In this document: positions 42,993 through 52,367 of the stretch, piece after piece
Position numbering within the stretch: the first letter of the stretch is position 1
Layout of the letters: every line of letters starts with the position of its first letter
NCBI RefSeq assembly: GCF_001269655.1
Contig: NZ_LHVE01000015.1
Coordinates: 62,001 to 126,000, forward strand
Direction of reading: 5' to 3'
Origin: Pseudomonas thivervalensis
GTDB lineage: Bacteria; Pseudomonadota; Gammaproteobacteria; Pseudomonadales; Pseudomonadaceae
DNA length: 64,000 nucleotides
Translations under genes and position numbers: made by a program
The notes under the pieces: generated by a model
Seen by the model: the letters and a program-made list of their open reading frames with translations, nothing else
Told to the model about the DNA's origin: nothing
Database searches by the model: none

Positions 42993-45023
42993 TTAAGCCT
43001 GTTCCAACGAGGTTTCAACACGGGTGGCGGTGGCGGGGACTTTCCCGGCCGCTACCAGGCGCTTGTGCTGCTCGGCTTCGATGCGCTCGATGACATCCAC
43101 CGGCACCATGTAGCCCTGATCGTCACGGGCGGCATGGATCACGAAATACGCCACGGTGCCGACCAGGCTGGCGATGGCCAGCCACCAGATGTGCCAGATC
43201 ATCGCGAAACCGAACACGGTCAACAGCGCGCCCATGACCACACCGGTCGCGGTGTTGTTGGGCATGTGGATCGGCTCGTACTTGGCCGGAACCTGGTACG
43301 CGGTACCGGCTTCCTTGGCTTCGGTGAACGGGTCGATGGTTTCCGCTTTCGGCAGCACGGCAAAGTTGTAGAACGGTGGTGGCGACGAAGTCGACCACTC
43401 CAGGGTATGGGCATTCCACGGATCACCGTGATCGCACATGTTTTCCGGTTTCTTGCGATCACGCACGCTGACGTACAGCTGGATCAACTGGCAGGCGATA
43501 CCGACAGCGATCATCACCGCGCCGAACATGGCGACGTACAGGTACGGCACCCACTCAGGGTTGGTGGTGGCGTTCAGGCGACGGGTCATGCCCATGAAGC
43601 CCAGTGCATAGAGCGGCATGAACGCGACGAAGAAGCCCGAGATCCAGAACCAGAACGCTGCCTTGCCCCAACCTTCGTGCAGCTTGAAGCCGAACGCTTT
43701 CGGGAAGTAGAACGCAAAGCCCGCGATGTAGCCGAACACGGCACCGCCGATGATCACGTTATGGAAGTGCGCGATCACGAACAGGCTGTTGTGCAGCACG
43801 AAGTCAGCACCCGGAATGGCCAGCAGTACGCCGGTCATGCCGCCGATGGCGAAGGTCACCATGAAGCCCAGGGTCCACAGCACATGGCTGGTGAAACGCA
43901 GGCGGCCCTGGTAGATGGTGAACAGCCAGTTGAACAGCTTCACCCCCGTCGGGATCGAGATCAGCATGGTCGCCAGGCCGAAGAAGGCGTTGACGCTGGC
44001 CCCCGAACCCATGGTGAAGAAGTGGTGCAGCCAGACCATGAAGCCCAGTACCGAGATCGCGCCGGATGCGTAGATCATCGAGTGGTGGCCAAACAGTTTC
44101 TTGCCGGAGAAGGTCGAGATGACTTCGGAGAAAATACCGAACGCCGGCAGGATCAGGATGTATACCTCAGGGTGACCCCAGGCCCAGAACAGGTTGACGT
44201 ACATCATCGGATTTCCACCCAGTTCATTGGTGAAAATGTGGAAATCCATGTAGCGGTCAAGCGTCAGCAAAGCCAGGGTAGCGGTGAGGATCGGGAACGA
44301 AGCGACGATCAGCACGTTGGCCCAGGTGCAGGTCCAGGTGAAGATCGGCATGTCCATCAGCTTCATGCCAGGGGTACGCATCTTCAGCACGGTGGCCAGG
44401 AAGTTGACCCCCGTCAGCGTTGTCCCCAACCCGGATAGCTGTAGCGCCCAGATGTAGTAATCCACTCCGACGCCCGGACTGTATTGCAGCCCCGACAATG
44501 GCGGATAGGCGACCCAACCGGTCTTGGCGAATTCGCCAACACCCAGGGATACGTTGATCAGCACCACGCCGGACACCAGCAGCCAGAAGCTGAGGGAGTT
44601 CAGGAACGGATAGGCAACGTCACGCGCGCCGATCTGCAGCGGCACTGCAAGGTTCATCAGGCCGGTGAAGAATGGCATCGCCATGAAGATGATCATGATC
44701 ACACCGTGGGCGGTGAAGATCTGGTCATAGTGTTCAGGCGGCAGGTAGCCAGGCGAACCCTCGGTGGCCATGGCCAGTTGGGTACGCATCATGATGGCGT
44801 CGGCAAAACCGCGCAGCAGCATGACCATGGCGACGATGATGTACATCACGCCGATTTTCTTGTGGTCGACCGAGGTCAGCCACTCGGTCCACAGGTAGGT
44901 CCACTTCTTGAAATAAGTGATGCCTGCGAACAATGCCAGACCACCGAGCGCGATGATGGCGAGGGTCACCATGACAATCGGCTCGTGGAACGGGATCGCT
45001 TCCCAACTTAATTTACCTAACAT
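42993..45023 (-). CDS. cyoB: Cytochrome bo3 ubiquinol oxidase subunit I
   Basis: 676 residues with about 15 membrane helices, haem-copper oxidase type A1. The haem-b ligand His lies in FTAHGVIMIIFMAMPF. WGHPEVYILILPAFGIFSEV carries the CuB His and the cross-linked Tyr, WLHHFFTMG has the two other CuB His, and the haem ligands are in IAHFHNVIIGG. It is the catalytic, proton-pumping subunit. Confidence 0.97.
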   Translation of the reverse strand: MLGKLSWEAIPFHEPIVMVTLAIIALGGLALFAGITYFKKWTYLWTEWLTSVDHKKIGVMYIIVAMVMLLRGFADAIMMRTQLAMATEGSPGYLPPEHYDQIFTAHGVIMIIFMAMPFFTGLMNLAVPLQIGARDVAYPFLNSLSFWLLVSGVVLINVSLGVGEFAKTGWVAYPPLSGLQYSPGVGVDYYIWALQLSGLGTTLTGVNFLATVLKMRTPGMKLMDMPIFTWTCTWANVLIVASFPILTATLALLTLDRYMDFHIFTNELGGNPMMYVNLFWAWGHPEVYILILPAFGIFSEVISTFSGKKLFGHHSMIYASGAISVLGFMVWLHHFFTMGSGASVNAFFGLATMLISIPTGVKLFNWLFTIYQGRLRFTSHVLWTLGFMVTFAIGGMTGVLLAIPGADFVLHNSLFVIAHFHNVIIGGAVFGYIAGFAFYFPKAFGFKLHEGWGKAAFWFWISGFFVAFMPLYALGFMGMTRRLNATTNPEWVPYLYVAMFGAVMIAVGIACQLIQLYVSVRDRKKPENMCDHGDPWNAHTLEWSTSSPPPFYNFAVLPKAETIDPFTEAKEAGTAYQVPAKYEPIHMPNNTATGVVMGALLTVFGFAMIWHIWWLAIASLVGTVAYFVIHAARDDQGYMVPVDVIERIEAEQHKRLVAAGKVPATATRVETSLEQA

Positions 45024-45026
45024 CGT

Positions 45027-45974
45027 TTACTCCTCTGCCCCGGCAGCTGAATGCGAGCTCATGTCCATCCCTTCCATGTTGTGGGCCACTTCCTTCTCGT
45101 TCTTCTCGTGATGCATCGGCTTGCCCGGATTCATCCCTTCATACTTATCGATGATGGTCTGGAACAGGTTCGGCGTGACCGACGAGTAGAGTTCGACTGG
45201 GTTGTTCTGGCTCGGCTTGGAAAGGGCTTCGTATTCAGCTTTTTCAAGCTGTTTAGGTGCCTTCTTCACTTCGTTGACCCAGGCGTCGAACTCTTCCTGG
45301 GTGGTGGCGGTCGCTTTGAACTTCATGCCGGTGAAACCCGCGCCGCTGTAGTTGGCGGAGATACCTTCGAGTTCAGTGTTCTGGTTGGCGATCAGGTGCA
45401 GCTTGGTCTGCATGCCGGCCATCGCATAGATCTGGCCGCCCAGGCCCGGGATGAAAAACGAGTTCATCACGGTGTCGGAAGTGACCTTGAAGTTGATCGG
45501 CGTGTGGGCCGGGAACACGATCTTGTTGACCGTGGCGATGCCTTGTTCCGGATAGATGAACAGCCACTTCCAGTCCATCGAGACCACTTCGATGGTGATC
45601 GGCTTGACGTCGGAATCCAACGGACGATACGGGTCCAGGGCGTGGGTCGACTTGTAGGTGACATAACCCAGGGCAATGATGATCAGCACCGGAATGGTCC
45701 ATACCGCCACTTCGATCTTGGTCGAATGCGACCATTTCGGCGTGTAGGTGGCCTGGGTGTTGGTTGCGCGGTACTTCCAGGCGAACAGGAAGGTCATGAC
45801 GATGACCGGCACAACGACCAGCAACATCAGCAGCGTGGCGGTGATGATCAGGTTTCGTTCATCCAGGCCGACCTGGCCCTTGGGATCGAGCAAGGTCATG
45901 TTGCAGCCTCCCAGCAGCAACGTGCCGAGCAGCGGCAACAAGCCTAGTAATCGGGGGTACCTGTTTTTACTCAT
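45027..45974 (-). CDS. cyoA: Cytochrome bo3 ubiquinol oxidase subunit II
   Basis: 315 residues. The signal sequence ends LLLGGC (lipidated Cys at about 24), followed by two membrane helices and a periplasmic cupredoxin-like domain (DWKWLFIYPEQGIATVNKIVFP) that lacks the CuA ligands, as expected for a quinol oxidase. It is first in cyoABCDE. ATG 45974 yields the lipoprotein signal; the upstream in-frame extension does not. Confidence 0.95.
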   Translation of the reverse strand: MSKNRYPRLLGLLPLLGTLLLGGCNMTLLDPKGQVGLDERNLIITATLLMLLVVVPVIVMTFLFAWKYRATNTQATYTPKWSHSTKIEVAVWTIPVLIIIALGYVTYKSTHALDPYRPLDSDVKPITIEVVSMDWKWLFIYPEQGIATVNKIVFPAHTPINFKVTSDTVMNSFFIPGLGGQIYAMAGMQTKLHLIANQNTELEGISANYSGAGFTGMKFKATATTQEEFDAWVNEVKKAPKQLEKAEYEALSKPSQNNPVELYSSVTPNLFQTIIDKYEGMNPGKPMHHEKNEKEVAHNMEGMDMSSHSAAGAEE

Positions 45975-46698
45975 CTCACGACCTCTAAAGCAGCTTGCGC
46001 AATGCAGTTGGGTTTTGATCGCCAACACTTCACCCTGCCAAGGGTTGGCATTTTCTTGGATTGAATAAGGGCTGCCCGTCGAACGTCAGACGCTGTTCAA
46101 CACATCCTGGGCCAGCAGTGAGTTCTTATTCGTTGGTCAAAAGGCCTAGTTCAAGCCCAATTCCATTTGGTGCGGGTAGTTGGAGGCACCGACACCTGGG
46201 GTCGCATGGGGCGCTGGCGCCCTTCGACCACTCTCGTGCTCAAGCCTGAGCCGGGTCGGAAAATCGGTGCGGGCGATTGTAGTGAGGTGACGCGCTGTAG
46301 ACCATGTCTCATCCCGAAATAATTTTTATCCGATCCGGCAACAATCTCTTGCCGATATTGCAACGGGCCAGCATCTTATCGAAATTCATTCTCAACAAGA
46401 ACCCCAAAAAACGTAGGTCTACTACGCCCGATTTAGACAGCTCAGGCCGATTCGGTAGAGCTTTTTTGCCCGGCAAGCGCCCAGTTTTCGGGGGCTGCGG
46501 CACCTGGCGCTGCGCTGTTAAAAATGCCTGCTGCAGGCGAGACGCTGACGGCGAAACCAGACGATTTTTTGTTACAGGAATCAGCGCTTGATCGCCCTTG
46601 CAAAGGCTGAACGCCACAAGATGTGTGACAACGTGTCGCACGTTGTCGCAGCCCGTTCTTGCCTCGGATCAAGGACGCTCCGGCTCGAGCCTGAAACG
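45975..46698. other. Long non-coding region upstream of cyoA
   Basis: About 720 bases without a credible gene on either strand. It must hold the cyo promoter. I see a perfect TGCCAA-GGG-TTGGCA palindrome at 46036-46050 and a smaller CGTAG-N5-CTACG palindrome at 46412-46426. I could not find an ANR box (TTGAT-N4-ATCAA). Confidence 0.5.
46036..46050. promoter_or_regulatory. TGCCAA-N3-TTGGCA palindrome upstream of cyoA
   Basis: A perfect 6+6 inverted repeat 62-76 bases before the cyoA start, with a further GTTGG/CCAAC pair between it and the gene (about 46007-46025). It could be an operator for the oxidase operon; no regulator is assigned. Confidence 0.35.
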
Positions 46699-46740
46699 CA
46701 AAACGCCCCGGTTCTCCAGAAGAGAACCGGGGCGTTTCAT
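46699..46740 (-). terminator. Terminator of dsbB
   Basis: AAACGCCCCGGTTCT pairs with AGAACCGGGGCGTTT. It lies 10 bases after the dsbB stop, and the symmetrical A/T flanks could serve both strands. Confidence 0.88.
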
Positions 46741-46749
46741 TGAGGCGTT

Positions 46750-47259
46750 TCAGCGAAGCGATTTGCGGTTACGCGACACCAGCAACGGCACCAGCACCAC
46801 CGTCAACACGAAGGCCACCAGCGCCCATTGCGCCAGGGACAGGCCCAGGATCGGTGGGTAGGGGGTGGAGCAAAAGCCATCGACCTGGAACCCCAGCGGG
46901 AAGATCTTCGCCAGCGGCAGGTCATCGACGATCGGTTGCAACACGTCGATGCCGCAACTGACCGCGGGGAAGAACTGGGTGTACACGTGATGCCCGGCCA
47001 CACCGGCCCCGGCCAGGGCGCAGAGCACCACCAGGCCTTCGAAGATCGTCAGGCTGCGGCGGGTGCGCATGGCGGCGCCGATGAAGGCGAAGATCGCGAT
47101 CAGCAACAGCGCATAGCGTTGCAGGATACACAGCGGGCACGGTGCCTCGCCGAGGGCCACCTGCATGTACAGCGCACCGCCGATCAGTGCCAGGCAGATC
47201 AGCCCCAGCAGCACCAGATAGCGCCGCTCACGGCCTAACCGCATCATTTCCTCACTCAT
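46750..47259 (-). CDS. dsbB: Disulfide bond formation protein DsbB
   Basis: 169 residues with four membrane helices. The first redox pair CPLC (about 41-44) lies near the quinone site. The second pair is in periplasmic loop 2: the Cys of VSCGIDV and that of VDGFCSTPYPPI. DsbB reoxidises DsbA and feeds electrons to ubiquinone, which suits its place beside the quinol oxidase operon. ATG 47259 is chosen; the frame upstream has no signal. Confidence 0.95.
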   Translation of the reverse strand: MSEEMMRLGRERRYLVLLGLICLALIGGALYMQVALGEAPCPLCILQRYALLLIAIFAFIGAAMRTRRSLTIFEGLVVLCALAGAGVAGHHVYTQFFPAVSCGIDVLQPIVDDLPLAKIFPLGFQVDGFCSTPYPPILGLSLAQWALVAFVLTVVLVPLLVSRNRKSLR

Positions 47260-47452
47260 TGCGTTTCCCTTTGTCTGCATGGATCGACGCGCAGCCTCGC
47301 AACACCCGGCGCGCGATCGGATGTACCGAAGTCTACACGCTGACCATGACAGTGAACGAGCAGCGGGCGTCGACATTGGGGGGAATAGACCGCAAAAAGG
47401 TTAAGCGGGGATTAATGCGGGTCAGTTGGACAGGGCTGGACTTGCCGCCGCC

Positions 47453-47677
47453 ATCGCGAGCGGGCTCGCTCCCACAGTTTTTATGGCGTTCACAGAAATC
47501 GTGTCCACCCCAAATCCCCTGTGGGAGCGAGCTTGCTCGCGAGAGCGGTGGGTCAGCGTGCATTGATGTTGAGTGGGCCGACGCCATCGCGAGCAAGCTC
47601 GCTCCCACAGTTTTTTGTGGTGTTCACAGAAATCGTGTCCACCCCAAATCCCCTGTGGGAGCGAGCTTGCTCGCGAT
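47453..47677. repeat. Cluster of four REP half-elements with a duplicated unit
   Basis: Alternating ATCGCGAGC...GCTCCCAC and GTGGGAGC...GCTCGCGA sequences. The ~60-base segment TTCACAGAAATCGTGTCCAC plus the following REP occurs twice, at about 47490-47543 and 47622-47675. Confidence 0.88.
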
Positions 47678-47710
47678 GGGGCCAACCCGGTTCCCGGATT
47701 GACCGCGACC

Positions 47711-48892
47711 TTATTCCAGCGCCGCCGCCGGGCCGAAGAATTCGTAGCGACTCTGCCGGTCCGGCACGCCCAGGGCCTTGAGGTGGCGCTTGACGGCGCC
47801 CATGAAACCCTTCGGCCCAAGGAAATAGGCGTCGAGGTCACGCTGCTCCGGCAGCCATTGCGCCAGTTGTTCCTGGCTCAACAACCCCACCTTGTCCGCC
47901 GCTGGGCTCAAGCCGTCGTCTTCGTCGTAGCAGTAGAAGCGCTTGAGTCGCGGATGCCGCTTGGCCAGGTCGTCGATCCAATCGCGGAAGGCATGGGCGC
48001 GGCCATTGCGTGCGCAGTGAATGAAATGCACCGGCCGCTCGGTTTGCAGCGCTGCCTGCAACATGGCCAGGGTCGGGGTGATGCCAACGCCGCCGCTGAT
48101 CAGTACCAGCGGCTTGTCGCTGGCGGTCAGGTAGAAATCTCCGGACGGCGGGAACAACTGGATGCGACTGCCGACCTCGAAATGATGATGCAGGTAGTTC
48201 GACACCCGCCCGCCCGGCTCACGTTTGACGCTGATGCGGTACTGACCGTTGTCCGCCAGCGCCGACAGCGAATAGTTACGGCGCACTTCCTCATCATCGA
48301 GCACGAGTTTCATGCCGATGTACTGGCCCGGCTCGGCCACCAGGATCGGCCCCTTGTCCGCCGGCTCGAAGTAGAACGAAGTGATCTCCGAGCTTTCCTG
48401 GACCTTGGCCACCAGGACGAATTCACGCTCGCCCCGCCAGCCGCCCGGCGCCTCGGCCTTCTTGTCGTACAGGCCGGCTTCGGCGCCGATCAGGATGTCG
48501 GCCAACTGGTTGTAGGCAGCGCCCCAGGCCGCGATCACTTCGGGCGTGGCGATCTCGGCACCCAACACCTCGGCGATCGCCCGCAGCAGGCACGCACCGA
48601 CGATCGGGTAATGTTCCGGCAGGATCTGCAAGGCAACGTGCTTGTTGACGATCTTCGCCACCAGGTCGCCCAATTGGTCGAGCTGGTCAATGTGCCGCGC
48701 ATACATCAACACGCCGTTGGCCAACGCACGCGGTTGGTCGCCGCTGGCCTGGTGCGCCTGGTTGAACAGCGGGCGCACCTGCGGATATTCGGACAACATC
48801 ATGCGATAGAAATGAGTGATCAGCGCTTCACCACCGCTTTCAAGCAATGGCACGGTGGAGCGAATGATGGCGCGTTCTTCTCGACTGAGCAT
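47711..48892 (-). CDS. hmp: Flavohaemoprotein / nitric oxide dioxygenase Hmp
   Basis: 393 residues in three domains. The globin domain (1-140) has the proximal haem His in VNKHVALQILPEHY. The FAD domain (about 152-255) carries RRNYSLSA, and the NAD domain (about 260-390) carries SGGVGITPTLAML and FLGPKGFMGAVKRHL. It oxidises NO to nitrate with O2 and NAD(P)H. It is divergent from norR across two NorR-type boxes. Confidence 0.97.
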   Translation of the reverse strand: MLSREERAIIRSTVPLLESGGEALITHFYRMMLSEYPQVRPLFNQAHQASGDQPRALANGVLMYARHIDQLDQLGDLVAKIVNKHVALQILPEHYPIVGACLLRAIAEVLGAEIATPEVIAAWGAAYNQLADILIGAEAGLYDKKAEAPGGWRGEREFVLVAKVQESSEITSFYFEPADKGPILVAEPGQYIGMKLVLDDEEVRRNYSLSALADNGQYRISVKREPGGRVSNYLHHHFEVGSRIQLFPPSGDFYLTASDKPLVLISGGVGITPTLAMLQAALQTERPVHFIHCARNGRAHAFRDWIDDLAKRHPRLKRFYCYDEDDGLSPAADKVGLLSQEQLAQWLPEQRDLDAYFLGPKGFMGAVKRHLKALGVPDRQSRYEFFGPAAALE

Positions 48893-48937
48893 AAGGTGAC
48901 TCCTGGCATATGACTGATAACCGTTGCGTAAGCCTTA

Positions 48938-48952
48938 TCAGTTTCCATGCCA
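48938..48952 (-). promoter_or_regulatory. Possible sigma-54 promoter of hmp
   Basis: On the minus strand TGGCATG-GAAAC-TGA matches the -24 element well, but the -12 dinucleotide is GA rather than GC. It lies between the NorR boxes and hmp at the usual enhancer distance. Weak on sequence alone. Confidence 0.4.
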
Positions 48953-48993
48953 TAAATTTTTTACTTAAATATCAATTAGTTAAGAACAGTGTA

Positions 48994-49030
48994 GTCATAT
49001 CGACACGACCCACTTTATAGTCGTTACGAC
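48994..49030. promoter_or_regulatory. Two NorR-type enhancer boxes
   Basis: GTCATATCGAC (48994-49004) and GTCGTTACGAC (49020-49030) fit the known NorR pattern GT-N7-AC and are 26 bases apart. They lie in the hmp-norR intergenic region, close to norR. Confidence 0.7.
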
Positions 49031-49044
49031 TACATGGAGTCATT

Positions 49045-50601
49045 ATGACCGCAACTGCCCTGCTGACCTCCCTGCTGCCACTGGTGGCCGACCTGTCCCG
49101 CGAACTGCCTGAAGGCGAACGTTATCGGCGCCTGCTCGGCACCTTGCGCACCCTACTGCCCTGCGATGCGGCGGCGCTGCTGCGCCTGGATGGCGACTGC
49201 CTGGTACCGCTCGCCGTGGATGGCTTGAGCGCCGATACACTGGGCCGGCGATTCCGAGTCAGCGAACACCCGCGCTTCGAAGCGCTATTGGCCAACCCGA
49301 ACCCGACCCGCTTCGCCGCCGACAGTGGCCTGCCCGATCCGTACGACGGGCTGGTCGAGGGGCTGGCTGAGCACTTGGAGGTCCACGATTGCATGGGCTG
49401 CCCGCTGTTCGTCGACGAGCGCCCTTGGGGTCTGCTGACCCTGGATTCGCTGGATCCGGAGCGCTTCGAACCCATCGACCTCAGTGCCCTGCAAGCCTTC
49501 GCCAGCCTCGCCGCCGCCACGGTCAGCGCCGCCGAACGCATCGAGCGCCTGGCCTTGAAGGCCGAGGACGAGCATCGCCGCGCCGAGGTCTATCGCCAGG
49601 CCAGCGGCCAGCAACATCGCGACATGGTCGGCCAGAGCAAGGCCCACAAGCGTCTGGTGGAAGAAATCACGCTGGTGGGCGGCAGCGACCTGACGGTATT
49701 GATCACCGGCGAAACCGGCGTGGGCAAGGAGCTGGTCGCCCAGGCCATCCACGCCGCATCAAAACGCGCCGGCCAGCCGCTGATCAGCCTCAACTGCGCC
49801 GCCCTGCCGGATACGCTGGTGGAAAGTGAACTCTTCGGCCACGTACGAGGCGCCTTCACCGGGGCCACGAACGACCGGCGCGGCAAGTTCGAACTGGCCG
49901 ACGGCGGCACCTTGTTCCTCGACGAAGTGGGTGAACTGTCCCTGACCGTCCAGGCCAAGTTGCTGCGGGTGTTGCAAAGCGGTCAACTGCAACGCCTGGG
50001 CTCGGACAAGGAACACCGGGTCGATGTGCGCCTGATCGCGGCGACTAATCGCGACCTCGCCGAAGAAGTGCGCAACGGCCGTTATCGGGCCGATTTCTAC
50101 CATCGCTTGAGCGTGTATCCGTTGCAGGTGCCGGCGCTGCGTGAGCGCGGACGGGATGTGCTGCTGCTCAGCGGCTTCTTCCTCGAACAGAATCGTTCGC
50201 GCATGGGCCTGGGCAGCCTGCGCCTGACCGGCGACGCCCAGGCCGCACTGCTGGCCTACGACTGGCCGGGCAACGTACGCGAACTGGAACACCTGATCGG
50301 TCGCAGCGCCCTGAAGGCCTTGGGTCGTCACCCGGCGCGCCCGAAAATCCTCAGCCTCAGCGCCCAGGACCTGGATTTGCCCCACGCCCCTGTGGATAAC
50401 GCCGAACCGTCATCCCCCAACCCGGCACCGGTCGTACCAGGCGTGACGGGGGATTTGCGCGAAGCGGTGGACGCGTTTCAACGCAATTTGATCGCCGCCT
50501 GCCTGGAGCGTCACCAGCACAACTGGGCCAGCGCCGCCCGGGAGCTGGGGCTGGACCGAGCGAACCTGGGGCGGATGGCCAAACGGCTTGGCCTGAAATA
50601 G
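49045..50601 (+). CDS. norR: Nitric-oxide-responsive sigma-54 activator NorR (FhpR)
   Basis: 518 residues. The N-terminal GAF domain (about 20-170) senses NO through a mononuclear iron. The AAA+ domain (about 190-425) has Walker A GETGVGKE at 221-228 and the sigma-54 contact loop GAFTGA at about 269-274. The C-terminal Fis-type helix-turn-helix is NWASAARELGLDRANLGRMAKRLGL. It activates hmp when NO is bound. Confidence 0.96.
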   Translation: MTATALLTSLLPLVADLSRELPEGERYRRLLGTLRTLLPCDAAALLRLDGDCLVPLAVDGLSADTLGRRFRVSEHPRFEALLANPNPTRFAADSGLPDPYDGLVEGLAEHLEVHDCMGCPLFVDERPWGLLTLDSLDPERFEPIDLSALQAFASLAAATVSAAERIERLALKAEDEHRRAEVYRQASGQQHRDMVGQSKAHKRLVEEITLVGGSDLTVLITGETGVGKELVAQAIHAASKRAGQPLISLNCAALPDTLVESELFGHVRGAFTGATNDRRGKFELADGGTLFLDEVGELSLTVQAKLLRVLQSGQLQRLGSDKEHRVDVRLIAATNRDLAEEVRNGRYRADFYHRLSVYPLQVPALRERGRDVLLLSGFFLEQNRSRMGLGSLRLTGDAQAALLAYDWPGNVRELEHLIGRSALKALGRHPARPKILSLSAQDLDLPHAPVDNAEPSSPNPAPVVPGVTGDLREAVDAFQRNLIAACLERHQHNWASAARELGLDRANLGRMAKRLGLK

Positions 50602-50605
50602 TGGT

Positions 50606-50788
50606 TGGTGGCGAGGGAGCTTGCTCCCGCTGGGCTGCGCCGTAGGAGCTGTGTAGGAGCTGTCGAGTGCAACGAGGCTGCGATCTTTCCACTGGCAATT
50701 GAGTCGCAAGCGAAAGATCAAGATCAAAAGATCGCAGGCTTCGCCAGCTCCTACAGAGCCGAGCGGGAGCAAGCTCCCTCGCCACAAA
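50606..50788. repeat. Nested REP element (two REP families)
   Basis: The outer GTGGCGAGGGAGC pair encloses GTAGGAGCTG/CAGCTCCTAC with the GATCTTTC/GAAAGATC core. The left inner half has an additional short duplication (GTAGGAGCTGTGTAGGAGCT). Confidence 0.85.
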
Positions 50789-50938
50789 AGCTATCCCGCA
50801 CAAGAATCTTGTTACAACGATCCATGCTATCGACAGGCTTTCGCCCTAAAGCCTGCCCCCGACAAGTCGATAACCCAATATCACAAGCTGTTCTGGCGAC
50901 CTTCATGCTCGCCCCACCTTTTTCCACAGAAGGTTTTT

Positions 50939-51841
50939 ATGTCTTCCAACAAAGCCCGCGCAGATTCACTTTCGCTTCTGCTGTTTACCTTGCGCAGCGG
51001 CAAGCTGATGGCGATCAACCTGCTCAAGGTCAGTGAGATCATTCCCTGCCCGCCGTTGACCAAACTGCCGGAGTCCCATCCGCACGTCAAAGGCATCGCC
51101 ACCCTGCGCGGGACGTCGTTGTCAGTGATCGACCTGAGCCGCGCCATTGGCGAGCGGCCGCTGGAAGACCCGGACGGCGGCTGCCTGATCGTCACCGACG
51201 TGAGCCGATCCAAACAGGGCCTGCATGTGCAGGCGGTGAGCAAGATCGTGCATTGCCTGACCACCGACATCAAACCGCCGCCCTACGGCTCCGGCGGCGT
51301 ACGTGCGTTCATCACCGGCGTGACCTCGGTGGACGGCACGCTGGTGCAAGTATTGGATATCGAAAAGGTCATCCACGGCATCGCACCGGCGCAGATCGAA
51401 ACCGCGCCGACCGAACTGAGCATGGAAGACGCCGAGGTCCTGGGCAACGCCCGGATCCTGGTGGTCGATGACAGTCAGGTCGCACTGCAGCAATCGGTGC
51501 ACACACTGCGCAACCTGGGTCTGCAATGCCACACCGCCCGCAGCGCCAAGGAAGCCATCGATTGTCTGCTGGAACTGCAGGGTACTGCGCAGGAGATCAA
51601 CCTGATCGTTTCCGATATCGAAATGTCGGAAATGGACGGCTACGCCCTCACCCGGACCCTGCGCGAGACGCCGGACTTCGCGCACCTCTACGTGTTGCTG
51701 CACACCTCGCTCGACAGCGCCATGAACAGTGAGAAAGCGCGACTAGCCGGTGCAAACGGGGTGCTCACCAAGTTCTCGTCACCCGAATTGACCAAGTGCC
51801 TGATCACCGCGGCCAAGGCCGTCGCCGAACAAGGTCGCTGA
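50939..51841 (+). CDS. cheV: Chemotaxis coupling protein CheV (CheW-receiver hybrid)
   Basis: 300 residues. The CheW domain (about 12-155) contains IATLRGTSLSVIDLSRAIG and VTSVDGTLVQVLDIEKVI. The receiver domain (about 168-297) has acidic pocket DDSQ and phospho-acceptor D226 in LIVSDIEMSEMDGY. CheV couples chemoreceptors to CheA and damps signalling when phosphorylated. Pseudomonas carries several CheV paralogues; this one is not with other che genes. ATG 50939 follows AGAAGG. Confidence 0.93.
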   Translation: MSSNKARADSLSLLLFTLRSGKLMAINLLKVSEIIPCPPLTKLPESHPHVKGIATLRGTSLSVIDLSRAIGERPLEDPDGGCLIVTDVSRSKQGLHVQAVSKIVHCLTTDIKPPPYGSGGVRAFITGVTSVDGTLVQVLDIEKVIHGIAPAQIETAPTELSMEDAEVLGNARILVVDDSQVALQQSVHTLRNLGLQCHTARSAKEAIDCLLELQGTAQEINLIVSDIEMSEMDGYALTRTLRETPDFAHLYVLLHTSLDSAMNSEKARLAGANGVLTKFSSPELTKCLITAAKAVAEQGR

Positions 51842-51958
51842 AACTCGTCCGCGTCAATGCGGGCCATGCTCAAGGAGGCTGCGATCTTCGCGGCCTCTCA
51901 ACCCTGGCCCGACCTCAGGCATACTCCTGTCCTGTTTCCCTGAACAAGGACATTGTCG

Positions 51959-52288
51959 ATGAAAATCCCTGCGCTGATGCTCCTCGGCCTCACTGCCGCC
52001 ATGGCCTTTCAGGCTCAGGCTTCGAGCCCTGACGCCTGGGCCGCCTACGACAAGAAAGTACTCGCCAGTTGCCTCAAGGCCAGCGGCCTCAAAGACCCCG
52101 AACCCATCGGCACGGCTGCGCAATTCGACGACCGGGTGGGCTACACCGCGCTGTTGCTGCAAGGCCAGTACCCGCAGAAGCACATGAAAGGGGCGACGGG
52201 CACCGAGCTATGCCTCTACCGCAAGAAAACCAAGACCGCCTTCGTCACCGAATGGGACTCGGTTCGCCCCACCGACACCCCTCGATGA
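51959..52288 (+). CDS. Small exported protein of unknown function
   Basis: 109 residues with a clear signal peptide (MKIPALMLLGLTAAMAFQAQA, cleavage near 21). The mature part has two Cys (ASCLKASGLKDPEPIG and TELCLYRKK) that could pair in the periplasm. I do not recognise the family. AAGGA lies 8 bases before ATG 51959, which favours it over TTG 51953. Confidence 0.8.
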   Translation: MKIPALMLLGLTAAMAFQAQASSPDAWAAYDKKVLASCLKASGLKDPEPIGTAAQFDDRVGYTALLLQGQYPQKHMKGATGTELCLYRKKTKTAFVTEWDSVRPTDTPR

Positions 52289-52367
52289 ATGGCGCATAAC
52301 TTGCTTTGCACGGCTCATCGCGGCGTTTTTCTGTCGCCGCTTTCAGCCTTTTGCCTTCGGTCGATCA

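Noticed and set aside
45975..46100. ANR/FNR box expected before cyoA
   Set aside because: TTGATCGCCAAC near 46014 keeps only one half-site of TTGAT-N4-ATCAA. Not enough to call.
47453..47677. Repeated palindromes that could be mistaken for a CRISPR array
   Set aside because: Repeats are inverted REP units with variable spacing, partly repeated spacers and no cas genes; they are REP elements.
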